64,000 nt of DNA from Pseudoflavonifractor gallinarum (GTDB lineage Bacteria; Bacillota; Clostridia; Oscillospirales; Oscillospiraceae), in NCBI RefSeq assembly GCF_014982855.1, contig NZ_JADCKF010000006.1, positions 140,070-204,069 on the forward strand. Reading direction: 5' to 3'. Below the pieces are notes generated by a model. The model had not been told where the DNA came from, made no database searches, and saw only the letters and a program-made list of their open reading frames with translations. Shown piece after piece: positions 34,279 to 43,957 of the stretch (its first letter is position 1; each line of letters opens with the position of its first letter). A program made the translations under genes and the position numbers.

Positions 34279-35055
34279 GTGAGTCAAAAGGAATTGTTTG
34301 ATCTGGTCCTTCTGTTGGGGGAGACCATGCTCTCCAACGGAGGAGAAATTTTTCGCACCAATGAGCTGATGGTCTACGCCGCCCGGCAGTTCGGTCTGCG
34401 GGAGTGCAGCGTCTTTACCATCGCCAACGGTATTTTTGTCTCTGCCATTGTGGAGGGCGAGCTCTATTCCTGTCAGGTACGGCATATTCCGCTCACCCCC
34501 ATCCACCTGGAGCGGGTGGAGGCCATGAACGATCTCTCCCGGCGGATTGCGGCCGGTGTGGTTGGTCCGGAGGAGGCCAAGGCCGAAGTACACCGCATTC
34601 GCGCCATCAAGGGCGCGGGGCCGGTGGCCCTCACCCTGGCTTCCGCTCTGGGCGCCGGCGGATTCGGTTTTCTCTTCGGCGGAAATCTGCGGGACTGCGC
34701 CATGTCCGCCCTGGCCGGGCTGCTGCTCTATGTGTTCATCCTCAATTTCTGCAACCGCTTCCACATCCGCAAGGTGATGACCAATATCCTCAGCAGTGCG
34801 CTGGTCACGCTGTTCTGCTGCGTGGCGCTCCACCTGGGGCTGGGAGACCATCTGGACAAGATGATCGTGGGCGCCATCTTCCCTCTGGTGCCCGGTGTGC
34901 CCCTTACCATTGCCGTACGCAATTTTATGGAAAATGATTATATCGCCGGTCTGGTCCGTCTGACGGACGCCGTACTGGTCGCCGGCTGTATCGCGGTCGG
35001 CGTGGGCTGCGTCATCACGACCTGGAATACGCTCTTTGGAGGGATCGTTCTATGA
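34279..35055 (+). CDS. Threonine/serine exporter, N-terminal half (ThrE_1/YjjP type)
   Basis: 258 residues from GTG 34279, with AAAGGAG upstream. A soluble N-terminal part of about 110 residues (LLGETMLSNGGEIFRTNELM, the family start) is followed by five membrane helices. In this family the transporter is split into two subunits, and the partner gene overlaps by 4 bases (ATGA). Export of threonine, serine or a dicarboxylate is known for relatives; the substrate here is not determined. Confidence 0.88.
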   Translation: MSQKELFDLVLLLGETMLSNGGEIFRTNELMVYAARQFGLRECSVFTIANGIFVSAIVEGELYSCQVRHIPLTPIHLERVEAMNDLSRRIAAGVVGPEEAKAEVHRIRAIKGAGPVALTLASALGAGGFGFLFGGNLRDCAMSALAGLLLYVFILNFCNRFHIRKVMTNILSSALVTLFCCVALHLGLGDHLDKMIVGAIFPLVPGVPLTIAVRNFMENDYIAGLVRLTDAVLVAGCIAVGVGCVITTWNTLFGGIVL

Positions 35056-35525
35056 ATCTCACCCATTTTCTTCTGGAGCTGGTGGCCGCCGCGGTGGGTA
35101 CCGTCGGCTTTTCCATTCTGTTTCAGGTAGCACCCCGTCATTTCCCCTTCTGCGGCCTGGTAGGGGCCATCGGCTGGCTGGTTTACCGGCTGGTGCAGTG
35201 GAGCTCCGACTCCACGCCTCTGGCCACCTTTCTGGCCACCCTGGTCCTGGCCGCATGCGCCCGGTGGTTCTCCACCCTGCGGCGGACGCCCACCCTGGTC
35301 TTTCTTCTCAGCGGTATCTTTACACTGGTGCCCGGAGCCTATATCTACTATACCGCGTACTATATCTTTATGAACCAGCCGGATGAGGCAGTGGCCCAGG
35401 CCTATACCACGCTGATGTTTGCCGTGGCCATCGCGCTGGGAATTTTGGTGGGCTACTCGCTCCCCGCCCGGCTCTTCGGCTGGCGGCGCAACGTCAATCC
35501 GCAGGACGGAAACAATCCGCAATGA
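35052..35525 (+). CDS. Threonine/serine exporter, C-terminal half (ThrE_2/YjjB type)
   Basis: 157 residues with five membrane helices and the family segment IFTLVPGAYIYYTAYY. The start overlaps the stop of the N-terminal-half gene, so equal amounts are likely made. A strong terminator follows. Confidence 0.88.
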   Translation: MNLTHFLLELVAAAVGTVGFSILFQVAPRHFPFCGLVGAIGWLVYRLVQWSSDSTPLATFLATLVLAACARWFSTLRRTPTLVFLLSGIFTLVPGAYIYYTAYYIFMNQPDEAVAQAYTTLMFAVAIALGILVGYSLPARLFGWRRNVNPQDGNNPQ

Positions 35526-35543
35526 CCTTCGCCCTCTGTTTAG

Positions 35544-35599
35544 AAAAGCGTCCCGATCTCTCTGTGTCGATACACAGTGGAAGATCGGGACGCTTTTTT
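35544..35599. terminator. Bidirectional terminator between thrE pair and rpoN
   Basis: AAAAGCGTCCCGATCT (35544-35559) pairs with AGATCGGGACGCTTTT (35582-35597), enclosing a CTGTGT/ACACAG inner stem. Confidence 0.9.
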
Positions 35600-35608
35600 C
35601 CATTCCGT

Positions 35609-36967
35609 TTAGGCAAAGAGCTTTCGGCCGCTGGTACAGGGGATGTTCATCTCCTCCCGGTATTTGGCCACCGTGCGGCGGGAGATCTGACAGCCCTCCT
35701 CGGTCATCAGCTCACACAGATGCTGGTCGGAGAGGGGCTTATGCTTGTCCTCCTCGTCGATCAGCCGGCGCAGCAGGGCCTTGGCCGTATCGGGAGACAT
35801 GCCCTCGCCGCTCTCCCCCAGCTTACGGGAAAAGAAATAGGAGAGGGGATAGAGCCCCTTGTCACACTGGAGGTACTTGTCCTTCACTGCCCGGCTCACC
35901 GTGGACTCATGTACCCCTACCACCTCAGCCACGTCAGACAGCGCCAGCGGCAGCAGATGCCCCGGTCCCTGGCGGAAAAATTCCTCCTGGAACTTCAAAA
36001 TGCATTTCGCGCAGGACAGCAGCGTACTGCGCCGCTGCTCGATGCTCCGCATGACCCATTTGGCCTGGCGCACTTTATCGGACAGATAATTCTGTACCTC
36101 CTGCTCTCCGCATTCCCGGAGCATCCGGGTATAATACCCGCTCAGGCTCAACTCCGGAAAGCACTGGTCATTGGGATATACTTCAAAATGGTCATACTCC
36201 CACACCACCCGGAGATCGGGCGTGATGTAGTGGGGCGCCTCCCGACCGGCAAACCCCGCGCCCGGGCGCGGATTCAGGGTGCGGATACGGTCACAGGCCG
36301 TCCGCACCTTCTGGGCATCGGCTCCCACACGCCGGGCGATCAAGCCGTACTGGTTGCGGGCCAGCGGCTCCAGACACTCCTGGGCGATCCGCAGGGCAAG
36401 CAGATCTCTGGGATAGAGCCGCCGCAGCTGGATACACAGGCACTCGGACAGATTGCGCGCGCCCACCCCCGCAGGCTCCAGACTCTGGAGCTGACGCAGT
36501 CCCTCCTCCAGATCGGCCATCGGCAGACCGGAATCCTCGGCCAGGACTTCCAGTGATTCATCCAGCCAGCCGCTGCGGTCCAGACTCTCGGCCAGGAAGA
36601 TCACACTCTCCCGGATGGCGGGATCCAACTCCATCCCGCGGATCTGAAAGAGGATGTGCGCATACAGCGTCTCCTCCTCCCCCTGGTCCACGCCGTAATT
36701 CTCCAGCGGGCGGTCCTCGTCATCCTGTTGGTAGTAAGTACGGTTCTGCCGGTCATTGCTCTCCAGCCACTCCAGCTTCCGCCGGAGGAGCTCCCCGTCC
36801 TCTTCCCCCGAGTCAAAGCGGTCCTCCCGCTCCAGCACCGGGTTCTCCTGAAGGGTCTTGTCCACAAATTCCATCAGTTCCTGTGTCCCCATCTGGAGGA
36901 TCTCCATGGACTGCATCATCAGGGGAGAGAGCGTCTGCGTCTGTTTTTGTACAAGGTTCAGTTCCAT
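35609..36967 (-). CDS. rpoN: RNA polymerase sigma-54 factor
   Basis: 452 residues. It has region I, Gln- and Leu-rich (LVQKQTQTLSPLMMQSMEIL), an acidic region II, the core-binding domain, an HTH (HESTVSRAVKDKYL) and the RpoN box ISRRTVAKYREE near the end. Sigma-54 needs an AAA+ activator, and none is in this window, so its targets lie elsewhere. The gene is monocistronic, which is common in Clostridia. Confidence 0.95.
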   Translation of the reverse strand: MELNLVQKQTQTLSPLMMQSMEILQMGTQELMEFVDKTLQENPVLEREDRFDSGEEDGELLRRKLEWLESNDRQNRTYYQQDDEDRPLENYGVDQGEEETLYAHILFQIRGMELDPAIRESVIFLAESLDRSGWLDESLEVLAEDSGLPMADLEEGLRQLQSLEPAGVGARNLSECLCIQLRRLYPRDLLALRIAQECLEPLARNQYGLIARRVGADAQKVRTACDRIRTLNPRPGAGFAGREAPHYITPDLRVVWEYDHFEVYPNDQCFPELSLSGYYTRMLRECGEQEVQNYLSDKVRQAKWVMRSIEQRRSTLLSCAKCILKFQEEFFRQGPGHLLPLALSDVAEVVGVHESTVSRAVKDKYLQCDKGLYPLSYFFSRKLGESGEGMSPDTAKALLRRLIDEEDKHKPLSDQHLCELMTEEGCQISRRTVAKYREEMNIPCTSGRKLFA

Positions 36968-37084
36968 TCATCTCACCACTTGGCGGCAGCCCCATGGCAC
37001 CGCATCTCTTTCTCTACCAATTCTCTTGCTTTTTTGCCTAATAAATCCAGCTAATATACCGGATTCCTGCGCTATTCTCGACAT

Positions 37085-37113
37085 AGTATAGCATGGCCCT
37101 GTACATATTTCAA
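37085..37113 (-). promoter_or_regulatory. Sigma-A promoter of rpoN
   Basis: Minus strand TTGAAA (37108-37113), 17 bases, TATACT (37085-37090), about 110 bases before the start codon. Confidence 0.75.
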
Positions 37114-37189
37114 TTCCCATTTATGAGTTGGCACATAATTTGCTGTTTTCCCATCCGTTTGATAAGATAATCTACATTCGTTGTTTATC

Positions 37190-37218
37190 TTGACATGTGT
37201 TGTTTTGCGTGCTATGCT
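37190..37218 (+). promoter_or_regulatory. Sigma-A promoter of the TetR-MMPL operon
   Basis: TTGACA (37190-37195), 17 bases, TATGCT (37213-37218). Confidence 0.75.
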
Positions 37219-37258
37219 ATCTCACACCATCCCAGGCACACCGGAAAGGAGCATCCCT

Positions 37259-37852
37259 ATGACGCAAACAATCCGCCGTTCCAAGGAGGACCTGCGGCAA
37301 AAACGTACCCGGCACCTGCTGGTGCAGGCTCTGGTCGCACTGCTGGAGGAGCAATCCTTCTCCTCCCTCTCCGTTGTGGACATCTGCCAGCGCGCCATGG
37401 TCCACCGCACGACCTTCTATGCCCATTTTGAGGATAAACAGGCGCTGCTGCACTATACCATCGAAAGCATCCTCCAGGAATTTGAGATCTCGGCAGCCTC
37501 TCCCTCCCTCTCTCCGCACGACTTCTTCCTGGCCGTGGCCCACAGCGCGCTGGTCTTCCTCAGCCAGCACCGCAGCCTGTTCCAGGTGGGACTGGGCACG
37601 CAGGATCACTTCGGCGCCCTGGCGCTGGAATCCACCCTGTCTCAGCGCATGTCCCAACATTTGACCCAGCCCTCTTTTCAAGGTATTTTGGGCGATCTGA
37701 ATCCCGAAATCACGGCTCATTTCTATGCCGGCGCAATGGCGAGCCTCGTCTACTGGTGGGTGGAGCACAATATGCCCGTGACCGAAGAGGTCCTGGTACG
37801 CCATCTGGACCACTTCCTGCCCGGCCGATCCATCTGTGCGGAGAAAGGCTGA
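37259..37852 (+). CDS. TetR-family regulator
   Basis: 197 residues from ATG 37259, with GGAAAGGAG upstream. An N-terminal HTH (SLSVVDICQRAMVHRTTFYAHF, trimmed here to its core DICQRAMVHRTTFYAHF) is followed by a C-terminal ligand or dimer domain with a YWWVEHNMP segment typical of the TetR_C_7/8-like group. It is 3 bases from the MMPL gene and probably controls this operon. Confidence 0.93.
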   Translation: MTQTIRRSKEDLRQKRTRHLLVQALVALLEEQSFSSLSVVDICQRAMVHRTTFYAHFEDKQALLHYTIESILQEFEISAASPSLSPHDFFLAVAHSALVFLSQHRSLFQVGLGTQDHFGALALESTLSQRMSQHLTQPSFQGILGDLNPEITAHFYAGAMASLVYWWVEHNMPVTEEVLVRHLDHFLPGRSICAEKG

Positions 37853-37855
37853 CCG

Positions 37856-40309
37856 ATGTCTCAGAGTAAAAACAGTGAAACCTTCCTTATCAAGCTCGCC
37901 CGCTTCATCGTAGACAAGCGCAAGGCGCTCTATCTGGTCTTTCTGGCGGCCAGCATCTTCTGTGCTGCTTCCATCAACAAGGTGCAGATCAACAATGACA
38001 TCACCTCCTATCTCCCCGCCGACACCGAGACCCGCCGGGGCCTCACCATCATGGAGGAGGAGTTCGTCACCCTGGGCACCGCAAATGTCATGGTGTCCAA
38101 CATCACCTTTGAGCAGGCAGATGCCCTCTCACAGCATATTTCCCAGATCGAAGGGGTCTCCGAGGTGGTCTTTGATCACACAGAGGAGCACTACAAGGAC
38201 TCCTCCGCCCTCTTCTCCGTCACCTTTGACGGGGAGGAGACCGACCCCGATACCGTGGCGGCCATGGAGTCCATCAATACCCTTCTGGAGGGCTATGACG
38301 CCTATCCCTCCACCACGGTGGGCCGGGATATTTCGGTCAGCCTCCAGAAGGAGATGTCGGTCATTCTGCTCATCGCGGCGGCCGTCATCGTGATCGTGCT
38401 GACCTTCACCTCCAAGAGCTATATGGAGGTCCCCGTTTACCTCATTGTCTTTGCCGTGGCCGCCATTTTGAACATGGGGACCAACTTCATCTTCGGCACC
38501 ATCTCCTTTATCACAAACTCCATCGCCATCGTGCTTCAGCTGGCGCTGGCCATTGACTACGCCATCATCTTCTGCCACCGCTATATGGAGGAGCGGGACA
38601 ACGGACTGGACGCCCGGGAGGCCGACATCACCGCCCTCTCCAAGGCCATTTTGGAGATCTCCTCCTCCAGCCTCACCACCATTTCCGGTCTGGTGGTCCT
38701 GATGCTCATGCAGCTGCGCATCGGCTTTGATATGGGCATCGTCCTGGCCAAGGGCATCGTATGCAGCATGCTGTGCGTCTTCCTGCTCATGCCCGGTCTG
38801 CTGATGCTCTTCCATACCCCCATCGAGCGCACCCGGCACCGGAATCTGGTTCCCAAGATCACCTTCTGGGGCCAGGGCGTGGTCAAGCTGCGTTTTCTGC
38901 TTCCCCCCATCTTCCTGGTGGTGGTGATCGTCTGTGCGGTCCTCTCCAATGGCTGCGACTATGTCTTTATCGACACGGACACCGACTTTGACAACAAGCC
39001 CGAGTGGCGCATTGCCGACGAGAAGGTGGCCGACACCTTTGGCCAGACCAATACCATCGCCCTTCTGGTCCCCCGGGGCGACTACGAGAAGGAGGGCCAG
39101 GTCCTCCGGCAGGTGGAAGCCCTCCCCAACATCACCTCGGCCACGGGCCTTGCCAATATCGAGGTGGAGGACGGTACTTATCTGACCGACCAGCTCACCC
39201 CCCGTCAGTTTGCAGAGCTGGCCGGCGTGGATGTGGAGCTGGCCCGGCTCCTCTATCAGGCCTACGGCCTCTCCAACGAGGAATACGGGGCCATCTTCCA
39301 GGACGTGGACCAATACACAGCCCCCCTGGTGGACGTCTTTGAGTTCCTGTTAGAGCAAAAGGACAAGGGCGTGGTCTCCCTGAGCGGAGAGCAGGCCCGG
39401 GAGGTGGAGGACCTCCAGGAGACGCTGGACGCCGGGCTCAAGCAGCTACGGGGCGAACACTGGTCCCGCCTGGTCTTTGTGGCCGATCTCCCCCAGGAGG
39501 GCGAAGAGACCTATGCCCTCCTGGATCAGATCCGCAGCATCGCCAAAGCCCACTACGGTGACGATGTTGTGCTGGTGGGCAACTCCACCAACGCCTTCGA
39601 CCTCTCCAGCTCCTTCTCCGGTGACAACCTGAAGATCAGCATTTTGACTGCCCTGTTCGTCATGGTCATCCTGCTCTTTACCTTCAAGTCCGCCGGACTT
39701 CCCATCCTGCTGGTGCTGACCATCCAGGGCTCGATCTGGATCAACTTCTCCTTCCCCGCCCTCACGGGGACCAACATGTTCTTCCTCAGCTATCTGGTGG
39801 TCTCCTCCATTCAGATGGGCGCCACCATCGACTACGCCATCGTCATCACCAACCGCTATCTGGATCTCAAGACCCGGATGGACCGCAGGGAGGCGGTGGT
39901 CCAGGCCCTGAACCAGAGCTTCCCCACGGTGCTCACCTCGGGCAGCGTCATGTCGGTGGCCGGCTTCCTCATCGGCAATATCTCCACGGATGCCACCATC
40001 GGCTCGGTGGGGTTGGCCCTCGGACGGGGCACCCTCACCTCCATCCTGCTGGTCATGACCGTCCTGCCCCAGCTCCTGCTGCTGGGTGACGCCCTCATTG
40101 AGCGCACCGCCATCACCCTCAACCGGGACCGGAAGCAGCGCTTCAACCAGGGCACCATGCGCCTGGATGGCCATGTCCGGGGGCATGTCTCCGGCTTCAT
40201 CGACGGTGAGTTCAAGGGCGTGCTCCACGGCAGTGTGGACGCCCTCATCGAAAGCCATTACCAGAAACCCGATCTCTTACAGGAGGAAGACCATGAAGAC
40301 CATCCTTAA
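37856..40309 (+). CDS. RND/MMPL-family membrane transporter
   Basis: 817 residues with the RND double layout: one helix, an extracellular domain (about 40-165), six helices, a second extracellular domain (about 365-590), then five helices. The helix-4 motif ALAIDYAIIF and its repeat GATIDYAIVI carry the proton-relay-type Asp residues. MMPL proteins export lipids or amphiphiles. The basic tail RDRKQRF precedes an amphipathic C-terminus. It overlaps the next gene by 17 bases, so it is functionally tied to the GLUG/coiled-coil protein. Confidence 0.92.
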   Translation: MSQSKNSETFLIKLARFIVDKRKALYLVFLAASIFCAASINKVQINNDITSYLPADTETRRGLTIMEEEFVTLGTANVMVSNITFEQADALSQHISQIEGVSEVVFDHTEEHYKDSSALFSVTFDGEETDPDTVAAMESINTLLEGYDAYPSTTVGRDISVSLQKEMSVILLIAAAVIVIVLTFTSKSYMEVPVYLIVFAVAAILNMGTNFIFGTISFITNSIAIVLQLALAIDYAIIFCHRYMEERDNGLDAREADITALSKAILEISSSSLTTISGLVVLMLMQLRIGFDMGIVLAKGIVCSMLCVFLLMPGLLMLFHTPIERTRHRNLVPKITFWGQGVVKLRFLLPPIFLVVVIVCAVLSNGCDYVFIDTDTDFDNKPEWRIADEKVADTFGQTNTIALLVPRGDYEKEGQVLRQVEALPNITSATGLANIEVEDGTYLTDQLTPRQFAELAGVDVELARLLYQAYGLSNEEYGAIFQDVDQYTAPLVDVFEFLLEQKDKGVVSLSGEQAREVEDLQETLDAGLKQLRGEHWSRLVFVADLPQEGEETYALLDQIRSIAKAHYGDDVVLVGNSTNAFDLSSSFSGDNLKISILTALFVMVILLFTFKSAGLPILLVLTIQGSIWINFSFPALTGTNMFFLSYLVVSSIQMGATIDYAIVITNRYLDLKTRMDRREAVVQALNQSFPTVLTSGSVMSVAGFLIGNISTDATIGSVGLALGRGTLTSILLVMTVLPQLLLLGDALIERTAITLNRDRKQRFNQGTMRLDGHVRGHVSGFIDGEFKGVLHGSVDALIESHYQKPDLLQEEDHEDHP

Positions 40310-43300
40310 ACGTTCCGCAGCGGCGCTGCTCTCCCTGGTCCTCTGCCTGAGTCTGCTCCCTCCCGCCTGGGCTGCCGGGGATACCATTTCCATCTCCAGC
40401 ATCACCGATTTTCTAGACTTTGCTCAGTCCTGCCAGAGCGACGCCTATTCCAAAGGGCTGACCGTGGAGCTTCAGACCGATCTGGATCTCTCGGGCAGCG
40501 GATTTACCTCCATCCCGGTCTTCTGTGGTACCTTCCACGGAAACGGCCACAAGATCACCCACTTTTACCACACCCAGCGGGGCTCCCAGGCCGGGCTGTT
40601 CCGCCGCATCGAGGCGGGCGCGTTGGTCTCCGATCTGACGGTGGAGGACGCCGTCCTCGCCCCCGATGGGTCCCGCTCCGATGTGGGAATTCTGGTTGGA
40701 CAGAATCGCGGCACACTTGCTAACTGCACCGTCTCCGGCCAGGTGGAGGGAGAGAGCCGGGTGGGCGGACTGGCCGGCATCAACGAGGCCGGCGGCGTGA
40801 TCCGCGGCTGCACCAACCAGGCCGAGGTAAAGGCCTCCGCCGACACCGGCGGCATCGTCGGGCACAACGACGGGCTCGTGGAGCACTGTGTGAACCACGG
40901 TCCCATCAACCAGGACGGCGAAGCCAGCGCACCCAGCAACACCGGCGGCATCGCCGGCCGTTCCACCGGCACCATCCAGTTCTGTGAAAATGACGCCGAC
41001 CTGGGATACCCCCATCTGGGCTACAACACCGGCGGCATCGTGGGGCTCCAGAGCGGAGCGGTGGTCTCCTGCCGCAACACAGGGAGCATCTTCGGCCGCA
41101 AGGATGTGGGCGGCATCGTGGGCCAGCTGGAGCCCCATGTGGAGCTCTCTTTCGGGACGGACCCCATGGAGGAATTGGATGCGGCCCTCTCCAACCTCTC
41201 CGGGCAGATGCAGACCCTCTCTGACCAGCTCAGTGACGCCGTTGGAGACGCCGCCCAGGACACCCAGGCCATCAGCGACGCTATGGACGCCATCCGGGAT
41301 CGGACACACGCCGCCGGTACCGAGGGACTGGAAGACGCAGATGCCGCCATCCAGACCATCTATACCGCCTCACAGTCCATGGGCCAGGCCCTGGACCTCC
41401 TGCTGGACTGCACCGATTCCTTCCGGGCCGACGCCGAGCGGCAGCTCAGCGCCATGGACAAATCCATCTCGGACCTGCGCACCGCGGCCGATCACCTGGC
41501 GGGAGATGCCGATGCCGGTCTTACCGACGCCTTTGACACCCTGGAAAGTGACCTCTCCCGCATCCAGCGGGAGGTGGACCAGGGGATCGGCGGCAATCTG
41601 GACGCCCTCCACCGCGATTTGGAGCAGCTCCAGAACTTTGTGAAAGATGTGGCGCGCATCGTCAGCGGGGATGGCTCGCTGAGCGAAAAGCTCGCCGCCC
41701 TGCGGGAGGCGGCCGATGCCATCCAGAGCGTGGACATCCGCGGCCATCTGGACGGTATCCGCACTGCCATCGGCAACATCGCCTCCATCAGCAAGAGCCT
41801 CAGCTCTTCCCTCAACCGCATCTATCAGGACACCAGTGACGACCTTCAGGAGGACTGGGACGATGCCGATGCCGCTCTCTCCGCCCTGGACAAGGCCACC
41901 GACGCCCTGCGGAAGAGCGCTTCCGCCTATGGGCAGTCCGCCAGTGACTCCCTCCATACGGTGAGCACCCAGACCGATCTCATCTCTGACACCCTCAAAG
42001 CCTATTGGGACACCGCCAGCGACAAGGGACAGAGTGCGGCCGACGACATTGATGCCCAGCTCTCTCTGATCCACGACCAGGTGGAGAAGATGACCAGCGG
42101 CGCCTCCTCGGTCAATCAGGACGTCCACACCACCACGACCGCCATCCTCACCCAGCTGGATGTGGCCCGGGCCGCCATCCGGGCGCTGACCGACCAGCCG
42201 AAAAAGACGGTGGAGGACATCTCCGCCGACCATGCGGACACCGGTCCGGGCCGAATCAGCACCTGTACCAATACCGGCGTCATCCAGGCCGATGCCAATG
42301 TGGGTGGGATCGCCGGTATGGTCTCCCTGGAGCTGGGGGAGGACCCGGAGCAGGATCTGGACCTGGAGGATGAGCAGGTCCTGGTGGACACCACAGTCCT
42401 GCTCACCGCCACCGTTCTGGGCTGCCGCAACGACGGAGATATCACCGCCAAAAAGGACTCGGCCGGCGGCATTGTTGGCCGGGGCGAGGTAGGCGCCATC
42501 CTCCAGTGCGTCAGCCGCAGCCGCGTGGAGACGGATGACGCCGGACAGGCCGGCGGGATCGCCGGGCTCTCCCGCTCGGTCATCCGGGACTGTGCCGCCC
42601 AGGCCGAACTGAAGGGCGGCGACGCCCTGGGCGGGATCGCCGGCGAGGGCCGGGACATCTCCGGCTGTCTCGCCATGACCGTCATCGACAGTTCCGGCGA
42701 ACAGCTGGGCGCCGTGGCCGGGACCGCCGACGGCACGGTCTCTGAGAACTACTTCCTCCAGGAAGAGCTGGGGGGCGTGGACGGCATGAGCTACACCGGC
42801 CAGGCCGAAGGGCTCTCCTACGAGGCCTTCTCCGCACTACCCGATCTGCCCGCCGATTTTCTGGATTTCCAGGTCGCCTTTGTCTCCAACGGAACGGTGA
42901 TCCGCTCCATTCCTGTGGAATACGGCGGCAGCATAGACCCCTCGGACATCCCTGACGTCCCCGTCTGGGAAGGGCGCTACGGCACCTGGGAGGACTTCCC
43001 CCAGGTCAATCTCCGCCGCAGCGTCACGGTCCACGCGGTCTATGACAACTGGACCACCACCATCTCCTCGGGCGGCACACAGCCCCTGCTCCTGGCCGAG
43101 GGCAGCTTTTCACCTGCGGCCCGTCTGAGCATTGCCGACTGGAACTGTGATGCCGCCCTGCTCCCCTCCGGCCTCAAGGTGCTGGACAGCACTTCCTACG
43201 ACATCACCGATCCCGACGCGGAGGTCCCCTCTCAGGTCACACTGCGCCTGCGCAGTGAGGACCCCTCCGCCCGGGTCTTCCTCCTGGAGGACGGAGCTCT

Positions 43301-43529
43301 GACCGAGCTGGATGCCACTGTGGACGGCAGCTATCTGGTCTGTTCCGCGCCCTCCTCCGGTTCCCTCCTTCTGGCCGTGAAGCCGGGGCCCTCCCTCCCC
43401 CTGCTGATCGGCTGCGGCGGGGGCGTCCTTCTTCTGCTGGCCGGCGGCCTGCTCCTCTTCCGGCGTCGGCGCGGCACACCCCGGAGCACTCCGGCGGCCG
43501 AAACCGAGCAACCTTCCGCACCGGTATAA
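40293..43529 (+). CDS. Secreted, membrane-anchored GLUG-repeat protein split by a long coiled coil
   Basis: 1078 residues from ATG 40293 (AGGAGGAAG upstream). Order: signal peptide (1-27), beta-helical GLUG-type repeats with repeated GGIVG/GGIAG cores (about 139-285), a helical coiled-coil region of about 350 residues (292-646), more GLUG repeats (about 660-815), a beta-rich region, one C-terminal membrane helix (about 1032-1056) and a short basic tail. The coiled coil could span the wall, as in Pip/YhgE-like proteins. Overlap with the MMPL gene suggests one complex. The function itself is unknown. Confidence 0.85.
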   Translation: MKTILKRSAAALLSLVLCLSLLPPAWAAGDTISISSITDFLDFAQSCQSDAYSKGLTVELQTDLDLSGSGFTSIPVFCGTFHGNGHKITHFYHTQRGSQAGLFRRIEAGALVSDLTVEDAVLAPDGSRSDVGILVGQNRGTLANCTVSGQVEGESRVGGLAGINEAGGVIRGCTNQAEVKASADTGGIVGHNDGLVEHCVNHGPINQDGEASAPSNTGGIAGRSTGTIQFCENDADLGYPHLGYNTGGIVGLQSGAVVSCRNTGSIFGRKDVGGIVGQLEPHVELSFGTDPMEELDAALSNLSGQMQTLSDQLSDAVGDAAQDTQAISDAMDAIRDRTHAAGTEGLEDADAAIQTIYTASQSMGQALDLLLDCTDSFRADAERQLSAMDKSISDLRTAADHLAGDADAGLTDAFDTLESDLSRIQREVDQGIGGNLDALHRDLEQLQNFVKDVARIVSGDGSLSEKLAALREAADAIQSVDIRGHLDGIRTAIGNIASISKSLSSSLNRIYQDTSDDLQEDWDDADAALSALDKATDALRKSASAYGQSASDSLHTVSTQTDLISDTLKAYWDTASDKGQSAADDIDAQLSLIHDQVEKMTSGASSVNQDVHTTTTAILTQLDVARAAIRALTDQPKKTVEDISADHADTGPGRISTCTNTGVIQADANVGGIAGMVSLELGEDPEQDLDLEDEQVLVDTTVLLTATVLGCRNDGDITAKKDSAGGIVGRGEVGAILQCVSRSRVETDDAGQAGGIAGLSRSVIRDCAAQAELKGGDALGGIAGEGRDISGCLAMTVIDSSGEQLGAVAGTADGTVSENYFLQEELGGVDGMSYTGQAEGLSYEAFSALPDLPADFLDFQVAFVSNGTVIRSIPVEYGGSIDPSDIPDVPVWEGRYGTWEDFPQVNLRRSVTVHAVYDNWTTTISSGGTQPLLLAEGSFSPAARLSIADWNCDAALLPSGLKVLDSTSYDITDPDAEVPSQVTLRLRSEDPSARVFLLEDGALTELDATVDGSYLVCSAPSSGSLLLAVKPGPSLPLLIGCGGGVLLLLAGGLLLFRRRRGTPRSTPAAETEQPSAPV

Positions 43530-43531
43530 CG

Positions 43532-43943
43532 TGAGCGGGCCATCTGCTTCCTGGCAGATGGCCCGCTCAAACTGTTGATAAGGTGTGTGCCTGCACGTTT
43601 CTCTGTAAAAGCCTCGCAGAGTTCCGCCATCCTAAGATGGCAGAAGAGAATCACATCGTGTTTTCCGGCGGCGTGTACGTTGGAAAACACTCCTCTCAGG
43701 CCGCAAGTGTACGAGTCGGGAACCCAAACGAAGCCCAGCGAAGCGGGTTCGCTTGGGAAAGGAGGGGCAAGGAAGTGAAGTGAGCCCTGGCCGCCAGGCC
43801 GGGGCGAACAGTACGGACTTTGACCCGACGAAGTGCATGCGGCGGCCTGCATCCCCTCGAAAAAATGCCTGCATTTTTGAGAAGCTTGTCGAACTGGTTC
43901 GACAAGCTAAGCGGGCCGTCTGCTTTCCGGCAGACGGCCCGCT
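43532..43943 (+). repeat. Structured intergenic element, copy 2
   Basis: It is bounded by two matching hairpins: GAGCGGGCCATCTGC/GCAGATGGCCCGCTC (43532-43567) and AGCGGGCCGTCTGC/GCAGACGGCCCGCT (43910-43943). Between them are P1 43621-43644, P2 43657-43689, P3 CAGGCCGC/GCGGCCTG (43696-43703, 43841-43848), P4 43855-43881 and P5 AGCTTGTCGAAC/GTTCGACAAGCT (43883-43908). The P3 loop is about 137 bases, against about 30 in the other copies. The only open frames here are short, unsupported by ribosome sites and run through the stems, so I call no gene. Confidence 0.88.
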
Positions 43944-43957
43944 CTCTTGCACTCTGT

